Of a stretch of DNA of 64,000 nucleotides, positions 9,315-16,976 are shown one piece after another. Position 1 is the stretch's first letter. Each line of letters begins with the position of its first letter. The notes under the pieces are model-generated. The model was given only the letters and a program-made list of their open reading frames with translations, was not told the origin of the DNA and did no database searches. Made by a program: the position numbers and the translations under genes. Source of the stretch: Thermomonospora catenispora (GTDB lineage Bacteria > Actinomycetota > Actinomycetes > Streptosporangiales > Streptosporangiaceae); the NCBI RefSeq assembly GCF_006363815.1, contig NZ_RRYT01000014.1, positions 43,192 through 107,191 of the forward strand. The letters run 5' to 3'.

Positions 9315-9351
9315 GGAAGGACCGGTGGGAGGCCGGGAAGGACCGATGGGA
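9315..9351. promoter_or_regulatory. Paired 16-nt direct repeats upstream of the ECF sigma gene
   Basis: ggaaggaccggtggga (9315-9330) and ggaaggaccgatggga (9336-9351) differ at one base. They start 21 bp apart, i.e. two helical turns, which fits a protein binding the same DNA face twice. They lie in the 336-bp gap between celR and the sigma gene (9221-9556). Confidence 0.45.
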
Positions 9352-9460
9352 AGACGAAGAGACCGGCCTGCGGCGGATGAGCCGGAGCCGCCAGGCCGGC
9401 CGTACCCCTCGTCACAGACGGCCGGTGCGCCCACCACGCACCACAAGGACCAGAGCGCAT

Positions 9461-9507
9461 CCGCCGTCCGACACGATCAGCGTAGAAACGATCATGCCGG
9501 ACGGCGG
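9461..9507. repeat. 10-bp inverted repeat flanking an A/T-richer core
   Basis: ccgccgtccg (9461-9470) and its exact complement cggacggcgg (9498-9507) enclose a 27-nt segment that carries acgatca twice (9473-9479, 9488-9494). It lies about 50-95 bp downstream of the celR stop. It may be a terminator-like structure or a regulatory site; function unknown. Confidence 0.35.
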
Positions 9508-9556
9508 ACGCTCTTAAGGTTCTGTTGATCTTCCGCTAGGAGATCCATAAGGCGGG

Positions 9557-10585
9557 TCAGGACGACTCGCGCACCACCAGCCGGGTGTCCACGATGACCG
9601 CGGTGTGCTCGGCCTGCTCACCGCGCATCCGGGCCACCAGCAGCTGCACCATCTCCCGGCCCATCCGCTCGGTGGGCTGGTGGACGGTGGTCAGCGGCGG
9701 CTCGGCGCGCCGGGCGGCGGCCGAGTCCTCGAACCCGACCACCGCCACGTCGTCGGGCACGCGCCGGCCGGCCGCCCGCAGCGCCCGCAACGCCCCCAGC
9801 GCCATGTTGTCCGAGGCCACGAACACCGCGTCCAGCTCCGCGTCGCGCTCCAGCAGCTCCTGCATGGCGCGGTGGCCGCCCTCCTCGCTGAAGTCGGCGT
9901 AGGAGACCAGCTCGGGCAGGTCGCCCAGCGCCCGGCGATAACCGGCCAGCCGGTCGATGCCCACCCCCATGTCCTGGGGGCCGGCGATGGTGGCGATCCT
10001 CCGCCGGCCCCGCTCCACCAGGTGGGACACCGCCTGATGGGCCCCGCCCTCGTTGTCGGCGTCCACGTAGCTGACCTCGGCGAGGTCCTGGCCGACCGGC
10101 CGGCCGCCCAGCACGGTGGGGACGCCGTGCCGCTCCAGCAGGGCCGGCAGGGGGTCGGCCTCGTGCAGGCTGATCAGCATCACGCCGTCGACGTGGTGGC
10201 CGGTCAGGTACTGCTTGAGCCGGTCGTGGTCACGGGCCGACCTGGCCAGGGTGAACATCAGCTGCAGCCCGGTGTCGTTGAGCGCCGAGCTGATGCCCCG
10301 GATGATGTCGGCGAAGTACGGCTCGGCGAACAGCCGCTCCTCGTCCTCCGACAGCACCAGCGCCACCGTGTCGGTGCGCCGGGTCACCAGCGTCCGGGCG
10401 GCCCGGTTGGGCACGTACCCCAGTTCCTTGATGGCCGCCTGCACCGCGGCCCTGGCCTGCGCGCTCACGCGCGGCGAGCCGTTGATGACCCGGGACACCG
10501 TGCCGCGGCCCACCCCGGCCAACGCCGCCACCTCCTCCAGCGTGGGGCGCTTTCGCGATGCGGCGCGTGATTGGGCGCGCCTCAC
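9557..10585 (-). CDS. celR: LacI-family cellobiose-responsive repressor CelR
   Basis: 342 residues. The N-terminal helix-turn-helix RPTLEEVAALAGVGRGTVSRVING is followed by the hinge helix region ELGYVPNRAARTLVTRRTD and a periplasmic-binding-like sensor domain. The sequence closely follows the remembered Thermobifida CelR (FAEPYFADII, IATIAGPQDMGVGIDRLAGY, AEPPLTTVHQPTERMG). CelR binds TGGGAGCGCTCCCA and is released by cellobiose. Two perfect copies of that palindrome occur at 15391-15408 and 16938-16951. GTG 10585 has GAGGGA upstream; ATG 10624, 8 nt after the bglC stop, is possible but has no ribosome site. Last gene of the ceb operon. Confidence 0.93.
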   Translation of the reverse strand: MRRAQSRAASRKRPTLEEVAALAGVGRGTVSRVINGSPRVSAQARAAVQAAIKELGYVPNRAARTLVTRRTDTVALVLSEDEERLFAEPYFADIIRGISSALNDTGLQLMFTLARSARDHDRLKQYLTGHHVDGVMLISLHEADPLPALLERHGVPTVLGGRPVGQDLAEVSYVDADNEGGAHQAVSHLVERGRRRIATIAGPQDMGVGIDRLAGYRRALGDLPELVSYADFSEEGGHRAMQELLERDAELDAVFVASDNMALGALRALRAAGRRVPDDVAVVGFEDSAAARRAEPPLTTVHQPTERMGREMVQLLVARMRGEQAEHTAVIVDTRLVVRESS

Positions 10586-10631
10586 CCGTTCCGATCCCTC
10601 ACCGTCGTGTGGCCCTTTCACCATGACGCGG

Positions 10632-12065
10632 TCAACCCGGCAGCCCGCCCCGCCGGATCGTCTGTGCATACCATCGGGCGCTCGCCTTGGGGATGCGCCG
10701 CTGCGTAGCGTAGTCAACGTAGACCAGGCCGAAGCGCTTGGAGTATCCCCAGGCCCACTCGAAATTGTCCATCAGGGACCAGGTGAAGTAGCCCCGCAGC
10801 GGCACGCCCGCCTCGATGGCCCGGGCGCAGGCCCGCAGGTGAGCGTCCAGATAGGCGATCCGGTCGTCGTCGCGCACGGACCCGTCGGGGTCGGGGACGT
10901 CGTCATAGCCCGCGCCGTTCTCGGTGATGTACAGCGGCACCGCCGGATAGTCGCGGTGCACCCGCGACAGCACCTCCAGCAGCCCGTCCGGATCGATCTC
11001 CCAGCCCATGCCGGTCACCGGCCTGCCCCGGCTGACGAACCGGACGTGCTCGGAGCCCACCCACGGCGACACCGCCGAGAACGGGGACGACGCCGCCTGG
11101 GTCGCCTCGCCGGGCCGCCCCGAGACGGTGTGCCGCGTGTAGTAGTTGATCCCCAGCAGGTCGTTGCGGACCCCGATGGTCTGCAGGTCCCCGTCCCGGA
11201 CGTGATCGGCGAACCCGAACGGCGCCAGGTCCTCCAGCAGGTCCTCGGGGTAGCGGCCGTGCAGCAGGGCGTCCAGGAAGAACCGGTTCTGCAGGCCGTC
11301 GATGCGGCGCGCCGCGTCCAGGTCCTCGGGGGCCTCGGAGGCGGGGGAGATCGCGTACAGGTTGACCGCCGGGCCGATGCGGGAGCCCGAGCGCCGCCCC
11401 CGCATCGCCTGCACCGCCAGCCCGTGCCCCAGCAGCAGATGGTGGGCGGCGCGCAGCGCGGCGGCCGGTTCGCGCCGTCCGGGCGCGTGCTCGCCGGAGG
11501 CGTACCCCAGATAGGCGGCGCACCACGGCTCGTTGATCGTCATCCAGTTCCGCACCCGGTCGCCGAGCGCCTCATGCGCCAGCGCCGCGTACTCGGCGAA
11601 CCGCAGCGCGGTGTCGCGCTCGGGCCAGCCGCCCTTGTCCTCCAGGGCCTGCGGCAGGTCCCAGTGGTAGAGGGTGATCCACGGCTCGATCCCGGCCTGG
11701 AGCAGCTCGTCGACCAGCCGCCGGTAGAAGTCCAGGCCGCGCTGGTCGGCCGGGCCCGTTCCGGACGGCTGGATCCGCGGCCACGACAGCGAGAACCGGT
11801 AGGCGTTCAGGCCCAGCTCGGCCATCAGCGCCACGTCCTCGGCGTACCGGTGGTAGTGGTCGACGGCCTCGGCGGCGGTGTCCCCGCCGAGCACCGCGCC
11901 GGGGGTGTCGCAGAAGGTGTCCCAGATGGACCGGCCCCTCCCGCCCTCGTCGACGGCCCCCTCGATCTGGTACGCGGAGGTCGCCGCCCCCCAGCGGAAG
12001 TCCTGCGGGAAGCTGACGAGGGCCGATTCCCGGGTCTGCGTTTGCCTCTCGTGTGCTGCTGTCAC
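10632..12065 (-). CDS. bglC: GH1 beta-glucosidase (intracellular cellobiase)
   Basis: 477 residues, no signal peptide. The GH1 acid/base glutamate is in MTINEPWCAAYLG and the nucleophile in LYITENGAGYDD. Further GH1 landmarks are FRWGAATSAYQIEG near the N-terminus and GYFTWSLMDNFEWAWGYSKRFGL near the end. It hydrolyses imported cellobiose to glucose. GTG 12065 overlaps the cebG stop (GTGA), so the genes are translationally coupled. The order cebEFG-bglC with celR alongside resembles the Thermobifida locus. Confidence 0.93.
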   Translation of the reverse strand: MTAAHERQTQTRESALVSFPQDFRWGAATSAYQIEGAVDEGGRGRSIWDTFCDTPGAVLGGDTAAEAVDHYHRYAEDVALMAELGLNAYRFSLSWPRIQPSGTGPADQRGLDFYRRLVDELLQAGIEPWITLYHWDLPQALEDKGGWPERDTALRFAEYAALAHEALGDRVRNWMTINEPWCAAYLGYASGEHAPGRREPAAALRAAHHLLLGHGLAVQAMRGRRSGSRIGPAVNLYAISPASEAPEDLDAARRIDGLQNRFFLDALLHGRYPEDLLEDLAPFGFADHVRDGDLQTIGVRNDLLGINYYTRHTVSGRPGEATQAASSPFSAVSPWVGSEHVRFVSRGRPVTGMGWEIDPDGLLEVLSRVHRDYPAVPLYITENGAGYDDVPDPDGSVRDDDRIAYLDAHLRACARAIEAGVPLRGYFTWSLMDNFEWAWGYSKRFGLVYVDYATQRRIPKASARWYAQTIRRGGLPG

Positions 12066-12961
12066 GCCTTGACCGCGCCTTCCATGATCCCGCCGATGAT
12101 CTGGCGGCTGAAGATGACGAAAACGATGAGCAGGGGCACCGTGGCGACCGTGGTCCCGGCGAAGACCAGGGTGTAGTCCTGGAAGTAGGCCCCGTTGAGC
12201 TGCCGGATGGACAGCTGCACGGTGGGGTTCTCCGGGGTGAGCGCGGCCAGCGGCCACATGAACTCGTTCCAGGTCTGCATGAAGGTCAACAGCGCCAGCA
12301 CGCCGGCCGCCGGGCGCAGCGCGGGCAGCACGACGCTCCAGTAGATGCGGAACGTGGAGCAGCCGTCCACCCGGGCCGCCTCGATCAGCTCGTCCGGCAC
12401 CGCCTGCTGGGTGTACTGGCGCATCATGAACACGCCGAACCCGGTGATCAGGAACGGCAGGATGACCGACTGCAGCTCGCCCTGCCAGCCGAACCAGCCC
12501 ATCATCATGTAGAGCGGGATGATCCCCATCTGGACCGGGATCATCATCGTCGCGATCACCGTGAGCAGCAGCGCGTTCTTGCCGCGGAACCGCAGCTTGG
12601 CGAACGCGAACCCGGCCATGGTGGCGAACAGCACCGTGGAGATCGTCACCGAGCTCGCCACGATCGCCGAGTTCACCAGACCCTTGGCGAAGTAGGCCTC
12701 CTGGGCGTCGAACACCTTCGAGACGTTCTCGCCCAGCTCGCCGCCCGGCAGCATCGGCGGCGGGACGTCACCGACGATCTCGTTCCCCCGGGTGGCCACG
12801 ATGATCATCCAGTAGATCGGGAAGACCGACAGGACCAGCCCGACGATCAGGGTGATGTAGGTCAGCGGGCTGGCCTCCCACAGCCCGCGCAGCCGGCCGG
12901 CGCGGGGCCTGGCGTGCTGGCCCCGGGCTCCGGCCAGATCAGGACCGGCCACCAGCGTCAT
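12062..12961 (-). CDS. cebG: Cellobiose/cellodextrin ABC transporter permease CebG
   Basis: 299 residues, six predicted membrane segments, MalG-type. The coupling-helix EAA motif is EAARVDGCSTFRIYWSVVLPALRP. An Arg/Pro/Gly-rich cytoplasmic N-terminus precedes the first segment (SPLTYITLIVGLVLSVFPIYW). ATG 12961 overlaps the cebF stop by four bases (ATGA). It forms the membrane channel with CebF. Confidence 0.92.
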   Translation of the reverse strand: MTLVAGPDLAGARGQHARPRAGRLRGLWEASPLTYITLIVGLVLSVFPIYWMIIVATRGNEIVGDVPPPMLPGGELGENVSKVFDAQEAYFAKGLVNSAIVASSVTISTVLFATMAGFAFAKLRFRGKNALLLTVIATMMIPVQMGIIPLYMMMGWFGWQGELQSVILPFLITGFGVFMMRQYTQQAVPDELIEAARVDGCSTFRIYWSVVLPALRPAAGVLALLTFMQTWNEFMWPLAALTPENPTVQLSIRQLNGAYFQDYTLVFAGTTVATVPLLIVFVIFSRQIIGGIMEGAVKA

Positions 12962-13935
12962 CGCGCGCCCCCCATCCGGCGAATGATCATGAAGTTGAGC
13001 AGCGAGAACACGATGATCAGCAGGAAGATCATCCAGGCCACCGCGGCGCCGTAGCCGTAGTCGTCATTGCTGAACGCCGTGTCGAACATGTACATGGCGA
13101 TCGTCTGGAACTGGCCGGTCGAGCCGCCGTCGGTGTCGCCGTTGTCGAACAGCACCGGCTCGGTGAACAGCTGCAGCCCGCCGATGGTGGACACGATCGC
13201 GGTGAAGATGATGGTGGGCCGCAGCATCGGCAGCGTGATCGTCCAGAACTGCCGGCGCCGCGAGGCCCCGTCGATGGCCGCGGCCTCGTACAGGTCCTTG
13301 GGGATGGACTGCATCGCGGCCAGATAGATCAGCGCGTTGTAGCCGGTCCACCGCCAGTCGACCATCACGCTGATGGCCACCCACGACCACCAGCGGTCGG
13401 ACTGCCAGGCGATCGGATCCACCCCGACCAGCCCCAGCAGCCAGTTGATCAGCCCGAAGTCGGTGTCGAACAGCTGGGTGAAGACCACCGCCACCGCCAC
13501 CGTGGAGGTGACCAGCGGCATCATGAACCCCACCCGGAACAGCGTGCTGCCGCGCAGCCGCCGGTTGAGCGCGTTGGCCAGCATCAGCGCCAGCAGCAGC
13601 TGCGGCACGGTGGCGATGACGAACATGCCGAGGGTGTTGACCACGGCGTTGAAGAAGTTCGCGTCCTGCAGCAGCTCGGTGTAGTTGCGCAGTCCGACGA
13701 ACTCGTCCTTGCCGCTGGCCAGTTCGCGGTCGCGCAGCGACATCCACAGCGTGAACAGCAGTGGGAACGCGCCGAACACCGCGAACACGACGTAGAACGG
13801 CGAGATCAGCAGGTAGGGCGAGACCTTGATGTCCAGGCGGGACAGCCGGGCCCGCACGCCCCGGTCGGGAGGCGAGGCGGTGGTGCCGGCCTTCGCCCGT
13901 CGCCGGGTGGGCGTCGGGCGCACGTCCAGGCTCAT
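12958..13935 (-). CDS. cebF: Cellobiose/cellodextrin ABC transporter permease CebF
   Basis: 325 residues, MalF-type without the large periplasmic insertion. An N-terminal Arg/Lys-rich tail is followed by six hydrophobic segments starting near residue 38. The EAA motif is YEAAAIDGASRRRQFWTITL. Start ATG 13935 is preceded by AAAGGA. Cotranscription with cebE is likely, but a 17-bp hairpin lies between the two genes and probably lowers expression of the permeases relative to the binding protein. Confidence 0.92.
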   Translation of the reverse strand: MSLDVRPTPTRRRAKAGTTASPPDRGVRARLSRLDIKVSPYLLISPFYVVFAVFGAFPLLFTLWMSLRDRELASGKDEFVGLRNYTELLQDANFFNAVVNTLGMFVIATVPQLLLALMLANALNRRLRGSTLFRVGFMMPLVTSTVAVAVVFTQLFDTDFGLINWLLGLVGVDPIAWQSDRWWSWVAISVMVDWRWTGYNALIYLAAMQSIPKDLYEAAAIDGASRRRQFWTITLPMLRPTIIFTAIVSTIGGLQLFTEPVLFDNGDTDGGSTGQFQTIAMYMFDTAFSNDDYGYGAAVAWMIFLLIIVFSLLNFMIIRRMGGAR

Positions 13936-13963
13936 GGGATGTCCTTTCGGAGATCGGGGCGGG

Positions 13964-14003
13964 CCTCCTCGCCCGGCCGCCCCCGTGCGGCCGGGCGAGG
14001 AGG
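13964..14003. terminator. Intra-operon hairpin between cebE and cebF
   Basis: A perfect 17-bp stem (13964-13980 with 13987-14003) and a 6-nt loop ccccgt. It lies 27 nt after the cebE stop and 29 nt before the cebF start. Such structures behind binding-protein genes usually stabilise the upstream mRNA or attenuate transcription into the permease genes. Confidence 0.65.
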
Positions 14004-14030
14004 CGTCGGCGTACGACCTGGGGGAGTCGG

Positions 14031-15335
14031 TTACCTGGAGACCCCGCGGGCCCGCTCGACGCCCTGGCTCCAGGCCTGGTCCGGCCGGACCTTGCCCTCG
14101 CCGACCGCGACCAGGACGTTCTCCAGCTCCTGCCGGACGTCCTCGTTCTTGGGACCGAGGTAGACCGGCTTCACCTGGGAGACCGCCTCACTGAAGAGCT
14201 TGCCGATCGGCGCGTCGCTGAAGTACGGCCTCGTCGCCTCGGCGACCGCCGGGTCGGAGAAGATCTTGGGCGAGGACGGGAAGGTGTTGGCGGCCTTGAA
14301 CGCGGCCAGCTGCCCCTGCGGGCTGGTCAGGAACTTGGCCAGCTCGGCGGCCTCCTTGGGGTGCTTGCTCTGCTTGGGCACCGCCAGCCAGGAGCCGCCC
14401 CAGTAGCCCCCGCCGCCGGGGATGCCGGCCAGGTCCCACTTGCCCTTGCCCTGCTCGCCGGCGTACTCCTCGATGCCGCCGAGCATCCAGGCCGGGCACG
14501 GCACGGTGGCGAACGCGTCGCGCTTGAGCCCGGTCTGCCACGGCGGGGTGAAGACCTGGAGGTTGGCGGTCAGCTTCGCCTCCTGGAACTTCAGCGCCGT
14601 GTCGAACGCGGTCTTGACCGCGGGGTTGGAGTCGACGACGAAGTTGTTGCTCTTGTCGAAGTAGCTGTAGCCGGGGCCCTTGCTGGCCTCCTGCAGCACG
14701 GTCACCCGCAGCAGCGCCTGCGGGCCGTCCAGCCACTTGGTGCCGGAGACCTTGCTCTGGAACTCCTGGCCGCGCCGGAAGAAGTCGTCCCAGGTCGGCC
14801 ACAGCTTGGTGACCTCGTCGCGGTCGGTGGGCAGGCCGGCCTTGGCGAACAGGTCCTTGCGGTAGCACATGCTGAGCGGGGCGATGTCGGTGCCCAGCGC
14901 CATGAGCTGCTTGCCGTCCGGGGTCACGCCCATCTGCCACTTCCACTCGAGGAAGTTCTCCTTGAGCTCGGCGCCCCCGTAGTCGAAGAGGTTGACGAAC
15001 TTGTCCGCCTGCTGCATGTAGGTGGGGAGCAGGCCCTCCTCGATGGCCACCACGTCGCCGGCGCCCCGGCCGGTCCCGATCCAGCGCTGCAGCTGCGGCT
15101 TGTAGGTGTCCAGGTCGGAGACCTTGCGCGAGCGGATCTTGATGTTCGGGTGCTGGGCCTCGTACTGCTTGAACAGCTCCTCGTAGCCGAACTCGCCGAA
15201 GGTGTCGACGGTCAGCGTGATCGTGTCGTCGCCGCTGTCACCGCTGCAGGCGGTGCCGGCGACCATGACGCCGGTCAGCACCGCGGCCAGCGCGGTGAGC
15301 CCGCGCCGTTTCCGCGAACGTCTCGGAGAACCCAT
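14031..15335 (-). CDS. cebE: Extracellular cellobiose/cellodextrin-binding lipoprotein CebE
   Basis: 434 residues. A Lys/Arg-rich start, hydrophobic segment and cysteine in VMVAGTACSGDSGDD mark a lipoprotein signal (the -3 residue is Gly, slightly off consensus). The remainder is a family 1 solute-binding protein (LTVDTFGEFGYEELFKQYEA, GGGYWGGSWLAVPKQSKHPKEA). It captures oligosaccharides outside the membrane and delivers them to CebFG. GGAGAGGGG precedes ATG 15335. A CelR palindrome lies 56-73 bp upstream, downstream of a TTGACA box, so induction by cellobiose is expected. Confidence 0.92.
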   Translation of the reverse strand: MGSPRRSRKRRGLTALAAVLTGVMVAGTACSGDSGDDTITLTVDTFGEFGYEELFKQYEAQHPNIKIRSRKVSDLDTYKPQLQRWIGTGRGAGDVVAIEEGLLPTYMQQADKFVNLFDYGGAELKENFLEWKWQMGVTPDGKQLMALGTDIAPLSMCYRKDLFAKAGLPTDRDEVTKLWPTWDDFFRRGQEFQSKVSGTKWLDGPQALLRVTVLQEASKGPGYSYFDKSNNFVVDSNPAVKTAFDTALKFQEAKLTANLQVFTPPWQTGLKRDAFATVPCPAWMLGGIEEYAGEQGKGKWDLAGIPGGGGYWGGSWLAVPKQSKHPKEAAELAKFLTSPQGQLAAFKAANTFPSSPKIFSDPAVAEATRPYFSDAPIGKLFSEAVSQVKPVYLGPKNEDVRQELENVLVAVGEGKVRPDQAWSQGVERARGVSR

Positions 15336-15390
15336 CGCAGACCCCTCTCCGTCCTTTCCTCATGCGCCGGCGGATCGGCCGCCGACGCGG

Positions 15391-15408
15391 TGTGGGAGCG
15401 CTCCCACA
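15391..15408. promoter_or_regulatory. CelR operator at the cebE promoter
   Basis: A perfect 18-bp palindrome, tgtgggagcgctcccaca, containing the CelR core TGGGAGCGCTCCCA. It lies between the TTGACA box at 15437-15432 and the cebE start, overlapping the expected -10/+1 region, so binding should block transcription. Confidence 0.92.
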
Positions 15409-15431
15409 GGAAAGACGGTGACGTGGGTCAC

Positions 15432-15437
15432 TGTCAA
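15432..15437 (-). promoter_or_regulatory. -35 box TTGACA of the cebE operon
   Basis: A consensus TTGACA on the minus strand. The -10 about 17-18 nt downstream (TTTCCT region) is weak. The CelR operator follows directly, with nearly the same geometry as at the cel6 promoter. Confidence 0.5.
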
Positions 15438-15537
15438 TCTCTTGAAATGCAACCGTTACCTGAGCGACCCCGCCGACCCCGCCCCGCCGCTCCCGCCGGT
15501 CCGGCGGAATCCCCAGGTCGGCAGGGTGGAGACGGGC

Positions 15538-16815
15538 TCAGCGGAGCACCGGGTCCACGCGGCGGCCGTCCTTGCTGAACACCAGCACCCGGTCCAGGTC
15601 CACGGCCAGATGGATGTCCATCCCCGGGGAGTAGCCGTCCCGGGAGTGCAGCCGGGTCAGCAGCTCCGCCCGGCGGTGCGCGCCCACGTGCTGGGCGGGA
15701 GGCTCGACGGGGGCGCGCCGGTGCGGGCCGCGCAGCAGCGCCAACGCCCGGCCCGCCATTCCGGTCGGCCGGGACGGCGCCCCCACCGGCTCCGGCTCGC
15801 GCCGCCGGCTCACCGTCGCCGCGTCCACCACGGTCACGCCGGCGTCGATGTGCGCCAGCCACTCGTGGCCGTGGAACTCCAGGGCGCGCAGGTGCCCGGA
15901 CAGCACCGCGCCCAGATGGGGGTCCCCGGTGGGCTGCAGGGCGTCGGACCGGATGCCCACCACGACCTCGTCGGCATGACGGGAGGCCAGGTACTGGGCC
16001 CGGGGGTCGGACCAGGGGATCACCAGCCGCTGCCGGCCCAGATGCAGGTTCACGCCCTCGCCGGCCACGGCCTCCACGGTGGCCGCCAGCAGGTTGATCG
16101 GGGGCACGCCCAGGAACGCCGCCACGAACGCGGTGGCCGGGTTCTCGTAGATCTGGGTGGGGGTGCCCACGTCCTCCAGGCGGCCCTCGTTCATCACCGC
16201 GATCCGATCGGCCAGCGTCAGCGCCTCGACCTGGTCGTGGGTGACGTACAGGGTGGTCACGCCCAGTCCGCGCACCAGCCCGCCGATCTCCAGCCGCAGT
16301 TCGTTGCGCAGCGCGGCGTCCAGGTTGGACAGCGGCTCGTCCATCAGGAACAGCGAGGGCTCGCGGATGATGGCCCGGCCCATCGCCACCCGCTGCCGCT
16401 GCCCGCCCGACAACGTGCCGGGCAGCCGGTCCAGCAGCCGCTCCAGGCCCAGCGCGCGGGCCAGCTCGGTGACCCGCTCGGCGGACTCGGCCGGATCGGC
16501 CTTGGCGATCTCCAGCGGGAAGCCGATGTTGCCGCGCACCGAACGGTGCGGATAGAGCGCGCCGTTCTGGAACACCATGGCGACGTTGCGCTCGCGCGGC
16601 GTCAGGTCGTTGGCCGGACGGCCGTCCAGCCAGATCGTCCCGGCGGTGACCTCCTCCAGGCCGGCGACCATGCGCAGCGTGGTGGACTTCCCGCAGCCGG
16701 ACGGACCGAGCAGCACCAGGAACTCACCGTCGGCGATGGTCAACGACAGCTCCTCGACGGCTCGCTGGCCCCCCGGGTAGACCTTGCTGACCGCATCCAG
16801 CACCACTTCGGACAT
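15538..16815 (-). CDS. Sugar ABC transporter ATP-binding protein (MsiK/UgpC type)
   Basis: 425 residues. Walker A GPSGCGKST, Q-loop VFQNGALYPH, signature LSGGQRQRVAMGRA, Walker B LFLMDEPLSNLD and the switch histidine in YVTHDQVEA are all intact. A C-terminal TOBE/MalK regulatory domain follows. That domain contains an extra Arg/Pro-rich stretch of roughly 40-45 residues (after DAGVTVVDAATVS up to AQHVGAHRRAELL), making the protein longer than typical MsiK (about 375-380). It probably energises CebEFG; many actinobacteria use one distant shared MsiK instead. Start ATG 16815 with GGAAG; its promoter is at 16861-16889. Confidence 0.92.
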   Translation of the reverse strand: MSEVVLDAVSKVYPGGQRAVEELSLTIADGEFLVLLGPSGCGKSTTLRMVAGLEEVTAGTIWLDGRPANDLTPRERNVAMVFQNGALYPHRSVRGNIGFPLEIAKADPAESAERVTELARALGLERLLDRLPGTLSGGQRQRVAMGRAIIREPSLFLMDEPLSNLDAALRNELRLEIGGLVRGLGVTTLYVTHDQVEALTLADRIAVMNEGRLEDVGTPTQIYENPATAFVAAFLGVPPINLLAATVEAVAGEGVNLHLGRQRLVIPWSDPRAQYLASRHADEVVVGIRSDALQPTGDPHLGAVLSGHLRALEFHGHEWLAHIDAGVTVVDAATVSRRREPEPVGAPSRPTGMAGRALALLRGPHRRAPVEPPAQHVGAHRRAELLTRLHSRDGYSPGMDIHLAVDLDRVLVFSKDGRRVDPVLR

Positions 16816-16860
16816 CTGGCTTCCTTCGTCGGCCGGCCCCGAGTTGTGAGGTGAACCACA

Positions 16861-16889
16861 AGTACATCCAGAGGCCGGGGGATTGTCCA
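16861..16889 (-). promoter_or_regulatory. Promoter of the ABC ATPase gene
   Basis: On the minus strand TGGACA (16889-16884), an exact 17-nt spacer and TGTACT (16866-16861), about 46 nt before the ATG. The CelR operator lies upstream of this -35 box, so direct steric repression of this gene is less likely than for cel6. Confidence 0.55.
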
Positions 16890-16902
16890 CCCTGTCGAGG
16901 GC

Positions 16903-16908
16903 TTGACA
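16903..16908 (+). promoter_or_regulatory. -35 box TTGACA of the cellulase gene
   Basis: A consensus TTGACA; the -10 at 17-18 nt (GAAGCT/AAGCTC) is weak. The CelR palindrome follows at 16938, over the expected start of transcription. Confidence 0.45.
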
Positions 16909-16937
16909 CCTTTCCGGCTTGCCGGGAAGCTCCTTCA

Positions 16938-16951
16938 TGGGAGCGCTCCCA
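16938..16951. promoter_or_regulatory. CelR operator at the cellulase promoter
   Basis: The perfect 14-bp palindrome TGGGAGCGCTCCCA, 25 nt before the GTG of the GH6 gene. Identical in core to the operator upstream of cebE. Confidence 0.92.
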
Positions 16952-16976
16952 CCCACCCCCGCGAAGGGAGCACCAC

